Shown here piece after piece: positions 8,576 through 16,924 of a DNA stretch of 64,000 bases. Both the position numbers and the translations under genes were made by a program. The stretch covers positions 3,038,001 through 3,102,000 of the forward strand of contig OY760517.1 of NCBI GenBank assembly GCA_963663615.1. The letters run 5' to 3'. Under the pieces are notes generated by a model. That model made no database searches and was not told the DNA's origin. It saw only the letters and a program-made list of their open reading frames with translations. This stretch comes from G963663615 sp963663615 (GTDB taxonomy: Bacteria > Bacteroidota > Ignavibacteria > Ignavibacteriales > Melioribacteraceae). Numbering within the stretch: the stretch's first letter is position 1; every line of letters starts with the position of its first letter.

Positions 8576-11500
8576 CTATTTAAGGTAAGTCATTTTTTTT
8601 GATAACTGCATTCCACCTGCTTCAAGATTATAAATATATATGCCGCTTGCAACATGTTCACCCTGATCATTAATTCCGTCCCAATAAAGCCTGTGATTTC
8701 CTTTTTCCATATAAGCATTTGTAATAGTTCTAACTTCCTGACCAAGTACATTATATATCTTGAGTTTAACTAATCCGGTTTCAGCCAAATTAAATTGAAT
8801 AGACGTTTTATTATTAAACGGATTAGGATAATTTTGCTTCAAATCATAGGATAAATCTATTTGCTGCTGTTCCCCTGTGCTAATCAAATCAGGGGCGGAT
8901 AGCTCCTTTATCATTTTACTATTGGAGTAACGTTTAAATTCAAAGGCATTCAAAGTACCAGTTATGCCATTTTCGCAATAAAAGAAAAAAGAATCGTCCA
9001 ACACACTGGATATAAGGCAGTAGTCATCAAAACTTGATTTATCTTTATACGAGTGGGATATCTTTAATGCTACACACTCCTCCGAGTCGTAAGGCTCTCC
9101 ATTTAAGTTAGTTACAACCACATTCTCATATTCAAACACATCTGGCTCATCATTTTCAGGAAAAGGGAAAATGATTGTGATAAATGTGTAATGATCTTTC
9201 ATTTTGCCGGATTGCGAATACTTAATAATTTTACTCTCTTCAAGCTTTGTATCAAAAAAGACATAACTATTTAACATTTTACTGCTAATAGTGATATCTT
9301 CATTTTTTACCTGAGCAACATAAAAATTATCCGCCTTAAATAAGCCATCTTCCAATTCAAGAATCTTTCTATTTTGTTCAGGGGAAATATGCCAGCATTG
9401 ATCAGCCGAATTATTAACACTTTGCTGCTCCCAATAAATATTATCAATAATTATCCAGTAATCATTACTAACACTCCCATCAATATTCGGTTTAATATAA
9501 ACTACCTTGCGATTATGCTGATGTTCGAGACCGTAGCGTTCTTTAATATATCCATTCTCAATAATATCAAATTCATCCTCTATAATATATGTAAAAGGAA
9601 GTTTTTCAATGGTTCCCAAATCCCACCAATTATAATCACTTTGGTACCTTAATTGCCCGGCATTATTAACAACAACAGTGTTATGTGTAGCAGTCTCCTT
9701 GAAATAGGACCGAACCATATTAAATTTTGATGATGGTGTTATACCGGGTATAAGATTATGATAATAATCCGAATTAAAAGAGTCGATAATTTCGGTAAAG
9801 GATGAGTTTATATATCCAGCCGGATCAACCAGCATGTTTTTATTATAGCCGGCAACTTCAATACTTAATAAATCAGCATGCCCATGTTTTGAGTTTGTTG
9901 TGTACCCATTATAATTACCACCGGTTGGTATAATTTCTCCACCCTTATAATGCATATATCTTGCATCGTGATCAAGTTTTGATTGTCCTGGTACATTCCA
10001 GTTGCTTCTTGAAACAAAAAAGCCTGATTCAGGGAATGCCATACTGGTTTCTTCAGGTACAGAACCAGAAATGCTGGTATCGAGCAAAGAGGCAAAAATT
10101 AAATTATTTATCAATTTCTTATCATTCCAGTATTGTGAATATCCTTCAACTAAAGGGTCAGAAAGAATTGATGCTCCCCTGTTAAGGGAATCAAGTTTAC
10201 CTTTCCATTTACCAACAATTGGATAATCAGAATCTCCTGATAAAGGAATATCACTTCTATAATTACAATGTGTTCTTCCTGATGTTACACTAATTGGTTT
10301 TACAGCGTACAAAAGATATTTGTAAATAACCTGCACTTTTTTATTCAATTTACTTAGTGTGGGAGTATTATAGGAAATGTAAGAATTATTTTGGTTATAA
10401 AACTTATTTATTCCATTCAGATTATATGCATACAAAAATGCATAACCAATAGAATGTTCATCGTATATTCCATCCTGAAGCACATGCTCAAATTGTTCAT
10501 TGATACGTTCATCGGCTAATGCACACCAGTTATTTTTTTTATCAGAATCAGCTAATTTAAATGCCCACAGATGCCCTGTAGTATATATATAATTATTTAG
10601 CTCAAACAAAATAGCATGATTATTTTCTCTTGTAATATTGCTATAATATCTGAACCAGTTTGCATGTGATACCAGAGATTTTAGTAACCATCTAAAATCA
10701 TCAAAATCATTATCGTTAGCGTTACGTATCCTGTATCTGAAAGTTGATAAAAGACGTTTTAATCTTATCATAATTGAACTTGGATTACCAAGCCAATTTG
10801 CATCACATTTATAACAATTATCTTCCATTCCGGAAGCTGTTGAAAACTGACGTAACCTTTCAACAAGAAAATCACCTAATTGGTTTGTTTCATAGAGCTC
10901 ATCATTATCCCAGTACTCAGGTAAGTTTGATTCCAAATAATAATCAAAAAGGTATTCAAATGCTCTTCTATACTTTCTCCTAAAAAACTCATCCCTGCAT
11001 AATGGCGAATCCAGCATTTTATTAAAGTTTATTCCCCTCAATAATTCCTTGTCACTAAATTCATTTTTAAGGGGACAAATAATAAATTGTGCATCCCTAA
11101 CCAATTGGGAAGTTGATGAGTATAGCGTTCTTCTATTGTTAATATCAATAATCCCAAGTAATGTGTTATCCTTTAATCCATCGGCATTAACATCATCACC
11201 AGCTCTATGAAGTAAGCATATTTCAGCAGAACCATCACCATTAATATCTGCCGTACCAACACTTAAAACACCATCTTCAGGGGTAATATTTCCTGATAGA
11301 AATTCTGAGGGATTACCAGAGTAAATGGTTTTATTTTCATTATTGAATATTTCCAGAATTGTTCCGTCATTCACACCATTACCATCCAGATCCTCAAGTG
11401 CCGAATAACACACCAATATGTCAGGCGAACTGTCAGAATTAAAGTTATCGATGTAAATTGCACTACATCCATCAAAATTTTTGTCAGTCAGCATAGAGTA

Positions 11501-12643
11501 TTTATGCTTAAGCATGATGGAGTTATCGGTAGGGTTAATCACAAATATTAAAATCCCGGACTCATAATTCATTGAATAAACAAGCTCATCAATGCCATCT
11601 AAATTTAGATCAACTGAATTAAGATTTTTTGCCGGAGGTAATTCCGAATTCAATTCACGACCATTTTCAATATTTATATCCATTGTAACATTTTCTGCCG
11701 GATTATAGAGTTCCAATTTATTCACATAACTTTCTATTCCATTAATATCAACAGTCAAATATCTAATATTGAGAACAACATCTTCCAGGTTATCATTGGT
11801 AAAAAATCCGGATTTAAATTCTGTCACAAAACAATCATTCTGTAGTGGTATATTTATTTCTTTTGAGTTTATTATATCCAGAATGGTCATTTTTGAATAG
11901 TCTCTAACTCCATCATGATTCCTGTCATCTCCTGCGTATTGACATATTAGAATATCATCACATTGGTCACCATTATAATCCATAATCTCCAGTTGGTAAA
12001 CCTCACCCGAACCCGACTCGGTATCCAAATCAAAGGTATAAGTCAATTCACCATACAAATCATAAATCTCTACACTGCTTCCATCAAGGAAACCATCGTT
12101 ATCCACATCCTCAAAAGCTCTTGATACAGTAGCAAATTCGTAATCACCATCACCATCAAAATCACCTGAGGCAAGCTTATAAGTCTGGTTGCTTCCTAAG
12201 CTACTATTTGGAGTGGCTAAGCAAAACAGGGTTTCGCCTGTGCTACCGTCAGTAACGCTAATATATGTCTGATCCAAAACACCATCAGCAATCTTACCGG
12301 AATATCCATATTTTCCATAGTCAATACCGGAGCGATAAGCAGTAACCAAATCATCCATACCGTCACCATTCATATCGCAGCCAACAGCCAGATACGCCTG
12401 TCCAACATTCTCTGGTATTACCGGATTATTGATGTTACCAATTGCAAACTCGGAGGAAGTTCTCTTTTCGCCAACCAATGTAATTTTAGATTTATCACCG
12501 TAAATATCATTGTTAACATCAGTACCTGAGTGCGAAATTACTGCAATTCCACTATATCCAAACCCTCTTTCAAATATTTGTGCGTTTACCAAAAAAGATG
12601 GTACAAGTACAAATAAAAAAATGCCAAATAATCTACGAAACAT
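8576..12643 (-). CDS. Secreted heparinase/alginate-lyase-like protein with Asp-rich repeats and T9SS sorting tail
   Basis: This 1355-residue protein has a signal peptide (about 1-21, ending NAQ). Residues about 60-510 carry at least nine calcium-loop motifs of the D-x-N/D-x-D-G type (DMNGDGMDD, DFDGDGDYE, DVDNDGFLD, DLNLDGIDE, DINGDGSAE), as in FG-GAP/VCBS propellers. A helical segment around 560-880 precedes the heparinase II/III-like motif KHGHADLLSIE and LVDPAGY near residue 915-935, which in PL families contributes catalytic and metal-binding residues. The last 90 residues are a type IX secretion sorting domain with NYPNPFNNKTSIQFNL, NVLGQEVRTI and YWDGINDQGEHVASGIYIY. It probably degrades an acidic polysaccharide at the cell surface or outside the cell; substrate unknown. 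It stands alone, convergent with proS. Confidence 0.85.
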   Translation of the reverse strand: MFRRLFGIFLFVLVPSFLVNAQIFERGFGYSGIAVISHSGTDVNNDIYGDKSKITLVGEKRTSSEFAIGNINNPVIPENVGQAYLAVGCDMNGDGMDDLVTAYRSGIDYGKYGYSGKIADGVLDQTYISVTDGSTGETLFCLATPNSSLGSNQTYKLASGDFDGDGDYEFATVSRAFEDVDNDGFLDGSSVEIYDLYGELTYTFDLDTESGSGEVYQLEIMDYNGDQCDDILICQYAGDDRNHDGVRDYSKMTILDIINSKEINIPLQNDCFVTEFKSGFFTNDNLEDVVLNIRYLTVDINGIESYVNKLELYNPAENVTMDINIENGRELNSELPPAKNLNSVDLNLDGIDELVYSMNYESGILIFVINPTDNSIMLKHKYSMLTDKNFDGCSAIYIDNFNSDSSPDILVCYSALEDLDGNGVNDGTILEIFNNENKTIYSGNPSEFLSGNITPEDGVLSVGTADINGDGSAEICLLHRAGDDVNADGLKDNTLLGIIDINNRRTLYSSTSQLVRDAQFIICPLKNEFSDKELLRGINFNKMLDSPLCRDEFFRRKYRRAFEYLFDYYLESNLPEYWDNDELYETNQLGDFLVERLRQFSTASGMEDNCYKCDANWLGNPSSIMIRLKRLLSTFRYRIRNANDNDFDDFRWLLKSLVSHANWFRYYSNITRENNHAILFELNNYIYTTGHLWAFKLADSDKKNNWCALADERINEQFEHVLQDGIYDEHSIGYAFLYAYNLNGINKFYNQNNSYISYNTPTLSKLNKKVQVIYKYLLYAVKPISVTSGRTHCNYRSDIPLSGDSDYPIVGKWKGKLDSLNRGASILSDPLVEGYSQYWNDKKLINNLIFASLLDTSISGSVPEETSMAFPESGFFVSRSNWNVPGQSKLDHDARYMHYKGGEIIPTGGNYNGYTTNSKHGHADLLSIEVAGYNKNMLVDPAGYINSSFTEIIDSFNSDYYHNLIPGITPSSKFNMVRSYFKETATHNTVVVNNAGQLRYQSDYNWWDLGTIEKLPFTYIIEDEFDIIENGYIKERYGLEHQHNRKVVYIKPNIDGSVSNDYWIIIDNIYWEQQSVNNSADQCWHISPEQNRKILELEDGLFKADNFYVAQVKNEDITISSKMLNSYVFFDTKLEESKIIKYSQSGKMKDHYTFITIIFPFPENDEPDVFEYENVVVTNLNGEPYDSEECVALKISHSYKDKSSFDDYCLISSVLDDSFFFYCENGITGTLNAFEFKRYSNSKMIKELSAPDLISTGEQQQIDLSYDLKQNYPNPFNNKTSIQFNLAETGLVKLKIYNVLGQEVRTITNAYMEKGNHRLYWDGINDQGEHVASGIYIYNLEAGGMQLSKKMTYLK

Positions 12644-12724
12644 TAAAACCTTTAATTTTTGGTGTATGAAAATATATTGCTATCCTCATCTAAAAACAAT
12701 ACCACTATTGAGCCAGAGATTCCT

Positions 12725-12732
12725 TATTTTTG
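12725..12732 (+). promoter_or_regulatory. Candidate -7 element for the rsmI-like gene
   Basis: TATTTTTG matches TAnnTTTG and ends 30 bases before the ATG at 12763. A TTG lies 14 bases upstream, shorter than the usual 19-21, so only the -7 half is supported. Confidence 0.3.
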
Positions 12733-12762
12733 TAATAATTAATTCTAAAAAACAATAATAAT

Positions 12763-13443
12763 ATGAAAAGACCAAAACTGTATATAGTCTCAACTCCAAT
12801 TGGTAATCCGGATGATATTTCGCTGCGAGCACTTAAAGTACTTAAGGAAGTAGATATTATTCTTTGTGAGGAATATAAACCTGCACGGCGTTTACTTTCG
12901 CAGTATGAAATTGTACCGAAAGAGCTGATTGCAATAAACGAGCATAACGAAAAAGAAAGCGTACAGGATGTACTTAATATGCTGCTTGAAGGCAAAACAG
13001 CGGCATTAATATCGGATTGTGGTACTCCCCTTTTCTCTGACCCTGGTAACCATTTAATACCAAAACTGATTGATTTTCAGGTAGAAATTACTGCTCTGCC
13101 GGGTGCAAACTCCCTGTTGCCGGCACTTGTTGGTTCCGGTTTTAATACTACCAATTTTTACTACTATGGTTGGCTTTCTCCTAAAAAGGATATAAGAAAA
13201 AGAGAATTATTTGAACTAAAAAAGAGAAAAGACCTTTTGGTTATAATGGAAACACCTTACAGACTTATTACCTTACTAAAGGACGTAAAAAAGTATTTTG
13301 GCGATTTCAAACAAATATGTTTGGCTTACAAACTAACAATGACCGAAGAGAAATACTATCGTGGTACTGTAAAAGATGTATTAAGGGATGTTGAAAAAGA
13401 ATCGCTTAAAGGTGAGTTTGTGTTACTTATTGAGAACAGATAA
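12763..13443 (+). CDS. rsmI: RsmI-family tetrapyrrole-methylase-fold methyltransferase
   Basis: RsmI 2'-O-methylates C1402 of 16S rRNA using S-adenosylmethionine. The 226-residue protein has the family's opening YIVSTPIGNPDDISLRALKVL, the AdoMet-site motif SDCGTPLFSDPG (about 86-97), LPGANSLLPAL and the C-terminal KGEFVLLIE. Differences from standard RsmI are the sequence CEEYKPARRLL where AEDTRxTRxLL is usual, METPYRL in place of the YESPHRL type, and a shorter C-terminus than the roughly 280-residue E. coli protein. It may therefore be a divergent RsmI or a paralogue with a different target. It lies upstream of nfu, with an 81-base gap. Confidence 0.75.
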   Translation: MKRPKLYIVSTPIGNPDDISLRALKVLKEVDIILCEEYKPARRLLSQYEIVPKELIAINEHNEKESVQDVLNMLLEGKTAALISDCGTPLFSDPGNHLIPKLIDFQVEITALPGANSLLPALVGSGFNTTNFYYYGWLSPKKDIRKRELFELKKRKDLLVIMETPYRLITLLKDVKKYFGDFKQICLAYKLTMTEEKYYRGTVKDVLRDVEKESLKGEFVLLIENR

Positions 13444-13469
13444 CTAATATTTGAGTTGATTTGTTCGTT

Positions 13470-13477
13470 TAATTTTG
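13470..13477 (+). promoter_or_regulatory. Candidate -7 element for nfu
   Basis: TAATTTTG matches TAnnTTTG and ends 47 bases before the nfu ATG. A TTTG lies 16 bases upstream, a little short of the 19-21 spacer. Confidence 0.35.
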
Positions 13478-13524
13478 ATATGATTGTATGAATAAACTAA
13501 AATGAAATAATTATTGGAGCCTAT

Positions 13525-14064
13525 ATGTTAGTTGTACAGGATGTTGATTTAACTCCAAATCCGCAGGCATTAAAATTTATTTTAAATACAAAGTTGCTCA
13601 AATTCGAATCCCGAAGCTTTAAGAGCAAGGAAGAAGCTACAGACGACCCTCTGGCAAGTGGTATTTTTGCTATAGATGGTGTGGTTTCTGTTTTTTATAT
13701 GGATAAATTTATTACTGTTGAAAAAGACCCATCTGTTAGCTGGGGTGAAATACAGAAAAAGTTCATAGACTTTATTAAATCTTTTGATGCAGCTACAATT
13801 CCTACTGAAAAAGAAATTGAGCTTAATATTGACGAAACTGAATTGCTCAAACAGATTAATGATGTTCTTGATGAAAGAGTTAGACCAGCACTTGCCGGTG
13901 ATGGTGGCGGACTTGAAGTAATTGGTCTGGAAGGTACTACGCTAAGTATTCGTTACCAGGGTGCTTGCGGAAGTTGCCCAAGTGCAATACGTGGTACATT
14001 GGTTGCCATCGAGAACCTGCTTAAACGTGAAGTTAGTCCTGCTATTGAAGTAATATCTGCATAA
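13525..14064 (+). CDS. nfu: Nfu-type iron-sulfur cluster carrier
   Basis: The protein carries and delivers Fe-S clusters to apo-enzymes. Its 179 residues comprise an Nfu N-terminal domain (about 1-88, with PNPQALKF and the segment SGIFAIDGVVSVFYMDKFITV) and a NifU C-terminal domain (about 105-179). The cluster-binding CxxC is C148-G-S-C151 in GACGSCPSAIRGTL. GGAG before the ATG serves as ribosome binding site. This two-domain form resembles mitochondrial NFU1 and many bacterial Nfu proteins rather than E. coli NfuA, whose N-terminus is a degenerate A-type domain. It ends just before a strong terminator. Confidence 0.93.
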   Translation: MLVVQDVDLTPNPQALKFILNTKLLKFESRSFKSKEEATDDPLASGIFAIDGVVSVFYMDKFITVEKDPSVSWGEIQKKFIDFIKSFDAATIPTEKEIELNIDETELLKQINDVLDERVRPALAGDGGGLEVIGLEGTTLSIRYQGACGSCPSAIRGTLVAIENLLKREVSPAIEVISA

Positions 14065-14072
14065 TTGAATAT

Positions 14073-14104
14073 AAAAAGGGGCGATTTTGTTAATCGCCCC
14101 TTTT
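14073..14104 (+). terminator. Bidirectional terminator between nfu and the kamA transcript
   Basis: A 9-bp stem GGGGCGATT/AATCGCCCC flanked by A-run and T-run (AAAAA and TTTT) gives a terminator in both directions. It serves nfu on the plus strand and the kamA/pseudogene transcript on the minus strand. Confidence 0.9.
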
Positions 14105-14105
14105 G

Positions 14106-14419
14106 TTATTGTGAATTTTTTCTGTACCATCTATCCGACTTAAATTCCTCCGGAATATCCTGTTCAAAAGGATTATCGAAACCCATTTCTTCCAAAGTAT
14201 CGAACCATTGGTTACGTTTTGATGATGGAAGTTTTGTTCCGCACCACGGAAAGTATGCAATCACACTTACAGCACACCCGCCATCATGGATTATATTCCA
14301 TATTCATCAAATTTATTGTTATAGTAAATCAACGAATCAGCACATTCAAATTCATCGGCACAATTTGTACACTCAAACCAAACGACTGAATCCATAGATT
14401 CACAACAATGTTTATTCAC
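14106..14419 (-). pseudogene. Small Cys-rich protein gene (DUF6980-like) broken by a one-base frameshift
   Basis: Starting at GTG 14419, 18 bases after kamA, the frame reads VNKHCCESMDSVVWF, a CTNCADEFEC segment, then NKFDEYGI and a stop at 14293-14291. One frame over, the same strand continues with IIHDGGCAVSVIAYFPWCG, then TKLPSSKRNQWFDTLEE, DIPEEFKSDRWY and a stop at 14108-14106. Joined, the two parts make about 104 residues resembling, from memory, the DUF6980 family (N-terminal CC, CxxC, a central DEYGIIIHDGG and WCGxKLP). A single missing base near 14294-14297 explains the break. It could be a real pseudogene or a sequencing or assembly error. Function unknown; the Cys pairs suggest zinc binding. 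Confidence 0.7.
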
Positions 14420-14437
14420 TACACACACGCCTATATA

Positions 14438-15817
14438 TTAGGCAACACTAGCCTGTTTAAAGTTTTCATGTTCTTTTATTCTTTCAAAATCAGCCTGCTT
14501 CTTAAGAAGAATTTCATTTAATTCGTCTTCATAGAAAAACTTTTCTTCGCCAAATGCAGGTTCAAGTTTATCTAACCAGGTTGCTTTTTCATCATATTTG
14601 GCAAAAAACGGACGTTTAACCCAATCTGCATTTCTGCCCTGTAAAAAGTTAAGTACAAATACTTTTTCACCATGTATTTCAGCTACACCTTCAATAGCTA
14701 CTTTACCAGGAGTTGCCGACATAGATGGTCCGCGTACTGTTCTGTGCAATCCGGATACCTGAATATAAGCATCACGATAAATATTCAATGCTTTGGCAAG
14801 TGGAATAGCAAAATACTGACTCGCACCTGTATCTCGTTCAACAAAGAAATAATAAGGTATAATACCCTGTTTTACCTGTTCTTTCCACATAGTTGCCCAA
14901 ACGTTAGCATCATCGTTAATATGCTTTATAAGAGGTGATTGTGAACGGATTTCGGCACCGATATTACGTATATTCTGAATTGCCTGCTTTGCAACATTTG
15001 TTGTAAGTTCAACCCAATGATTAAAGTGAGCCATAATTGCAAGGTGTTTACCCGCAGCAACTACTCTTTCAAAAAGGTTAAGGATATCAGACGAATCCTT
15101 ATCGTTTACATATTTATAGGGCCAATAGCTAATTGATTTTGTACCAATACGTATATTGCGGATATGGTCAAACTCGGGAGAAAGTAACGGCTCAATATAG
15201 GCACGAAGTTTATCGTAACTCATTACCATAGGATCGCCACCAGTGAACAACACATCGGTAATATTTTTGTTTGCAAGTAAATACTGCTGGAATTTTTTTG
15301 ATTCATCCGTTGCAAACTTTATATCATTCATACCTACGAACTGTGCCCATCGGAAACAAAAAGTACAATAAGCGTGGCAAGTTTGTCCTGACGAAGGAAA
15401 TATAAGGCATGTTTCGTTGTATTTATGCTGCACACCGCGTACCGGTTCCTCATCATCCAAAAATGGAACGTTAGCCGTAAGCTGACCAGCAGGATGCGGA
15501 TTTAGGCTAAACCTTATTTCATTAGCCAGTTCTTTTATCTCTTTTTGCGAGGCATCGCTTTTAAGAAGATCAGCCATTTTATTAAACTGTTCATCGGTAA
15601 GCATACCTTTTTGCATAAAAGTTAACTGATACATTGGGTCATTTGGAATGTTATCCCAGTTTATCAGCTCATCAACAATATAATTATTTGTTCTAAAGGG
15701 AAGCACATTTGCCACAACTTTAGTAGCAAATCTTTCGTCTTCAGGAACAGTCTGCAGCTGTGAAATGCGATCAATATCCCGTAAGCCGTAGAACTTCATT
15801 TGTTTTGGTTTAATCAT
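14438..15817 (-). CDS. KamA-family radical SAM aminomutase-like protein
   Basis: The 459-residue protein has the radical SAM cluster motif C147-HAY-C151-TF-C154, followed by FTGGDPMVMSYDKL (about 196-210), a GGE-like S-adenosylmethionine contact typical of KamA enzymes. Lysine 2,3-aminomutases move an amino group using PLP and a 5'-deoxyadenosyl radical. The usual glycine-rich PLP-lysine motif (PGGGGK) is not evident; the corresponding area reads SMSATPGKVAIEG. The cluster context CTFCFRWAQF also differs from the CRHCTRR of classical enzymes. The substrate may therefore not be lysine. The gene has its own promoter-like leader and is followed after 18 bases by the broken Cys-rich gene, with a shared terminator. 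Confidence 0.8.
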   Translation of the reverse strand: MIKPKQMKFYGLRDIDRISQLQTVPEDERFATKVVANVLPFRTNNYIVDELINWDNIPNDPMYQLTFMQKGMLTDEQFNKMADLLKSDASQKEIKELANEIRFSLNPHPAGQLTANVPFLDDEEPVRGVQHKYNETCLIFPSSGQTCHAYCTFCFRWAQFVGMNDIKFATDESKKFQQYLLANKNITDVLFTGGDPMVMSYDKLRAYIEPLLSPEFDHIRNIRIGTKSISYWPYKYVNDKDSSDILNLFERVVAAGKHLAIMAHFNHWVELTTNVAKQAIQNIRNIGAEIRSQSPLIKHINDDANVWATMWKEQVKQGIIPYYFFVERDTGASQYFAIPLAKALNIYRDAYIQVSGLHRTVRGPSMSATPGKVAIEGVAEIHGEKVFVLNFLQGRNADWVKRPFFAKYDEKATWLDKLEPAFGEEKFFYEDELNEILLKKQADFERIKEHENFKQASVA

Positions 15818-15858
15818 TTAACCGTTCCCTTTCTAATTTATATTAATTTATTTTTTCG

Positions 15859-15890
15859 CAAATTTATCCAATGACGACTAAAATAATAAA
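15859..15890 (-). promoter_or_regulatory. Bacteroidota-type promoter candidate for the kamA-like gene
   Basis: On the minus strand TTTA (15890-15887), a 20-base spacer and TAAATTTG (15866-15859) match the TTTG-N19-21-TAnnTTTG pattern with one mismatch at -33. The ATG lies about 41 bases further on. Confidence 0.5.
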
Positions 15891-15894
15891 GTCA

Positions 15895-15910
15895 TTTTCC
15901 CTTGGGAAAA
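15895..15910. promoter_or_regulatory. 16-bp palindrome just upstream of the kamA promoter candidate
   Basis: TTTTCCC-TT-GGGAAAA is a perfect 7-bp inverted repeat with a 2-base centre. It lies immediately upstream of the candidate -33 element of the kamA-like gene, where an activator could bind. It may be chance in AT-rich DNA. Confidence 0.25.
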
Positions 15911-16020
15911 TTCCCCATATGATTGATGGATTTATAGATGGACGTGAAATTATGCTTGTCCAAAGACAATATAATAAAAATAACCACTTATACAAGCGGA
16001 GGAGGGTGTTAAATAAAAGT

Positions 16021-16057
16021 TAAAATAAGCGGTGTTGAACATTTACCGCTTATTTTA
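16021..16057 (-). terminator. Terminator of the 53-residue ribosomal-protein-like gene
   Basis: A perfect 13-bp inverted repeat (TAAAATAAGCGGT with ACCGCTTATTTTA, 11-base loop) overlaps the stop codon of the small gene. On the minus strand the stem ends in TTTTA followed by more T residues. Confidence 0.8.
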
Positions 16058-16211
16058 GAGTAGTAACTTTACCAATATCTTCAACTTGTACAAGTTTTTC
16101 CTGGAACTTGTAAGAACCTTTATCCGATTTTACAGTTTTAACAAATTTTACGTTAATAACTGATGCTTTACCTTTTTTAGCTTTATCTGCGAAAGTCTGC
16201 GTTTTAGCCAT
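16050..16211 (-). CDS. 53-residue basic protein resembling ribosomal protein bL38 (DUF4295)
   Basis: This short frame reads MAKTQTFADKAKKGKASVI, then KTVKSDKGSYKFQEKLV and ends KVTTLK. It has a strong ribosome binding site (AAGGAGATAATT before the ATG) and its own terminator. The Lys-rich start MAK and the KxVKSxKxGxYxFxEKxV core resemble the roughly 50-residue DUF4295 proteins of Bacteroidota, which have been described as large-subunit ribosomal protein bL38. I infer that this is a divergent homologue. Against this, it stands alone here and not beside rpmG/rpmB, and the comparison is from memory. Confidence 0.75.
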   Translation of the reverse strand: MAKTQTFADKAKKGKASVINVKFVKTVKSDKGSYKFQEKLVQVEDIGKVTTLK

Positions 16212-16468
16212 AATTATCTCCTTGGTTATTATAACAGCCTACAAATATAATAACTTTTTTCCAAGAAAAAAATATTTTAATTATTATTTTTTCATTTTGC
16301 CCTGTTCCGAGATTTTCTTGTGATAGCAGTTTGTTAATCTTTAAGTTAAATTTTAATATAAAGAGAGAAATTTGAAGAAATATTTTATTGTACTATTAAC
16401 AAACCTCATCCCAAATTAAACAAATCGCATTGTCGTCCGTCTAAAAAATTGAACAACAGAAGGAACAG

Positions 16469-16924
16469 ATGACAATGGCTGACAAACTTTATCGATTACG
16501 TATTAACCGCGTTGCAGGCGGGGTTGCTGCCGGACTTGCTGAATATTTCAACCTCGATATCATTTTAATACGGGTGTTGTTTATTATTTTAACTTTTTTT
16601 AATGGTATTGGTATAATACTTTATATTATCTTGTGGATAGTTGTTCCGGAACAGCCGATTGAGCAGTATAATTTTTCGTACCAAGCTAAGACAGAACCTC
16701 CGGCTGAAGACCCGGAAGTTGTACACAAAAGAAGCTATTTACGCAATAACGGCAGAACAATTGCCGGTGTTGTACTAATTGTTATGGGTTTGGTGTTTTT
16801 GCTTGAAAATATAATCCCCTCTTTCTCTTTTGCGGATGTATTTCCGGTAGTTATTATAATTGTTGGTGTTAGTTTAATTTGGAATTCAATAGGAAAAACA
16901 GATGAAGACGGAATTAAGAATTAA
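16469..16924 (+). CDS. PspC-domain membrane protein
   Basis: The 151-residue protein starts with a PspC domain (residues about 3-62: LYRLRINRVAGGVAAGLAEYFNLD, then a helix FIILTFFNGIGIILYIILWIVVPEQP). A charged linker and two further membrane segments (about 85-105 and 110-140) follow. PspC proteins take part in phage-shock or envelope-stress responses at the inner membrane. AAGGAAC precedes the ATG; a second ATG two codons later is also possible. The gene overlaps the next one by 23 bases, so the two are almost surely co-translated and work together. Confidence 0.88.
   Translation: MTMADKLYRLRINRVAGGVAAGLAEYFNLDIILIRVLFIILTFFNGIGIILYIILWIVVPEQPIEQYNFSYQAKTEPPAEDPEVVHKRSYLRNNGRTIAGVVLIVMGLVFLLENIIPSFSFADVFPVVIIIVGVSLIWNSIGKTDEDGIKN

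Noticed and set aside
14065..14397. 110-residue plus-strand frame after nfu
   Set aside because: It runs over the nfu terminator and is antisense to the broken Cys-rich gene, whose joined translation is clearly family-like.
15919..16023. 34-residue plus-strand frame MIDGFIDGREIMLVQRQ...
   Set aside because: No ribosome binding site, it ends inside a terminator stem, and its composition gives no support beyond chance.
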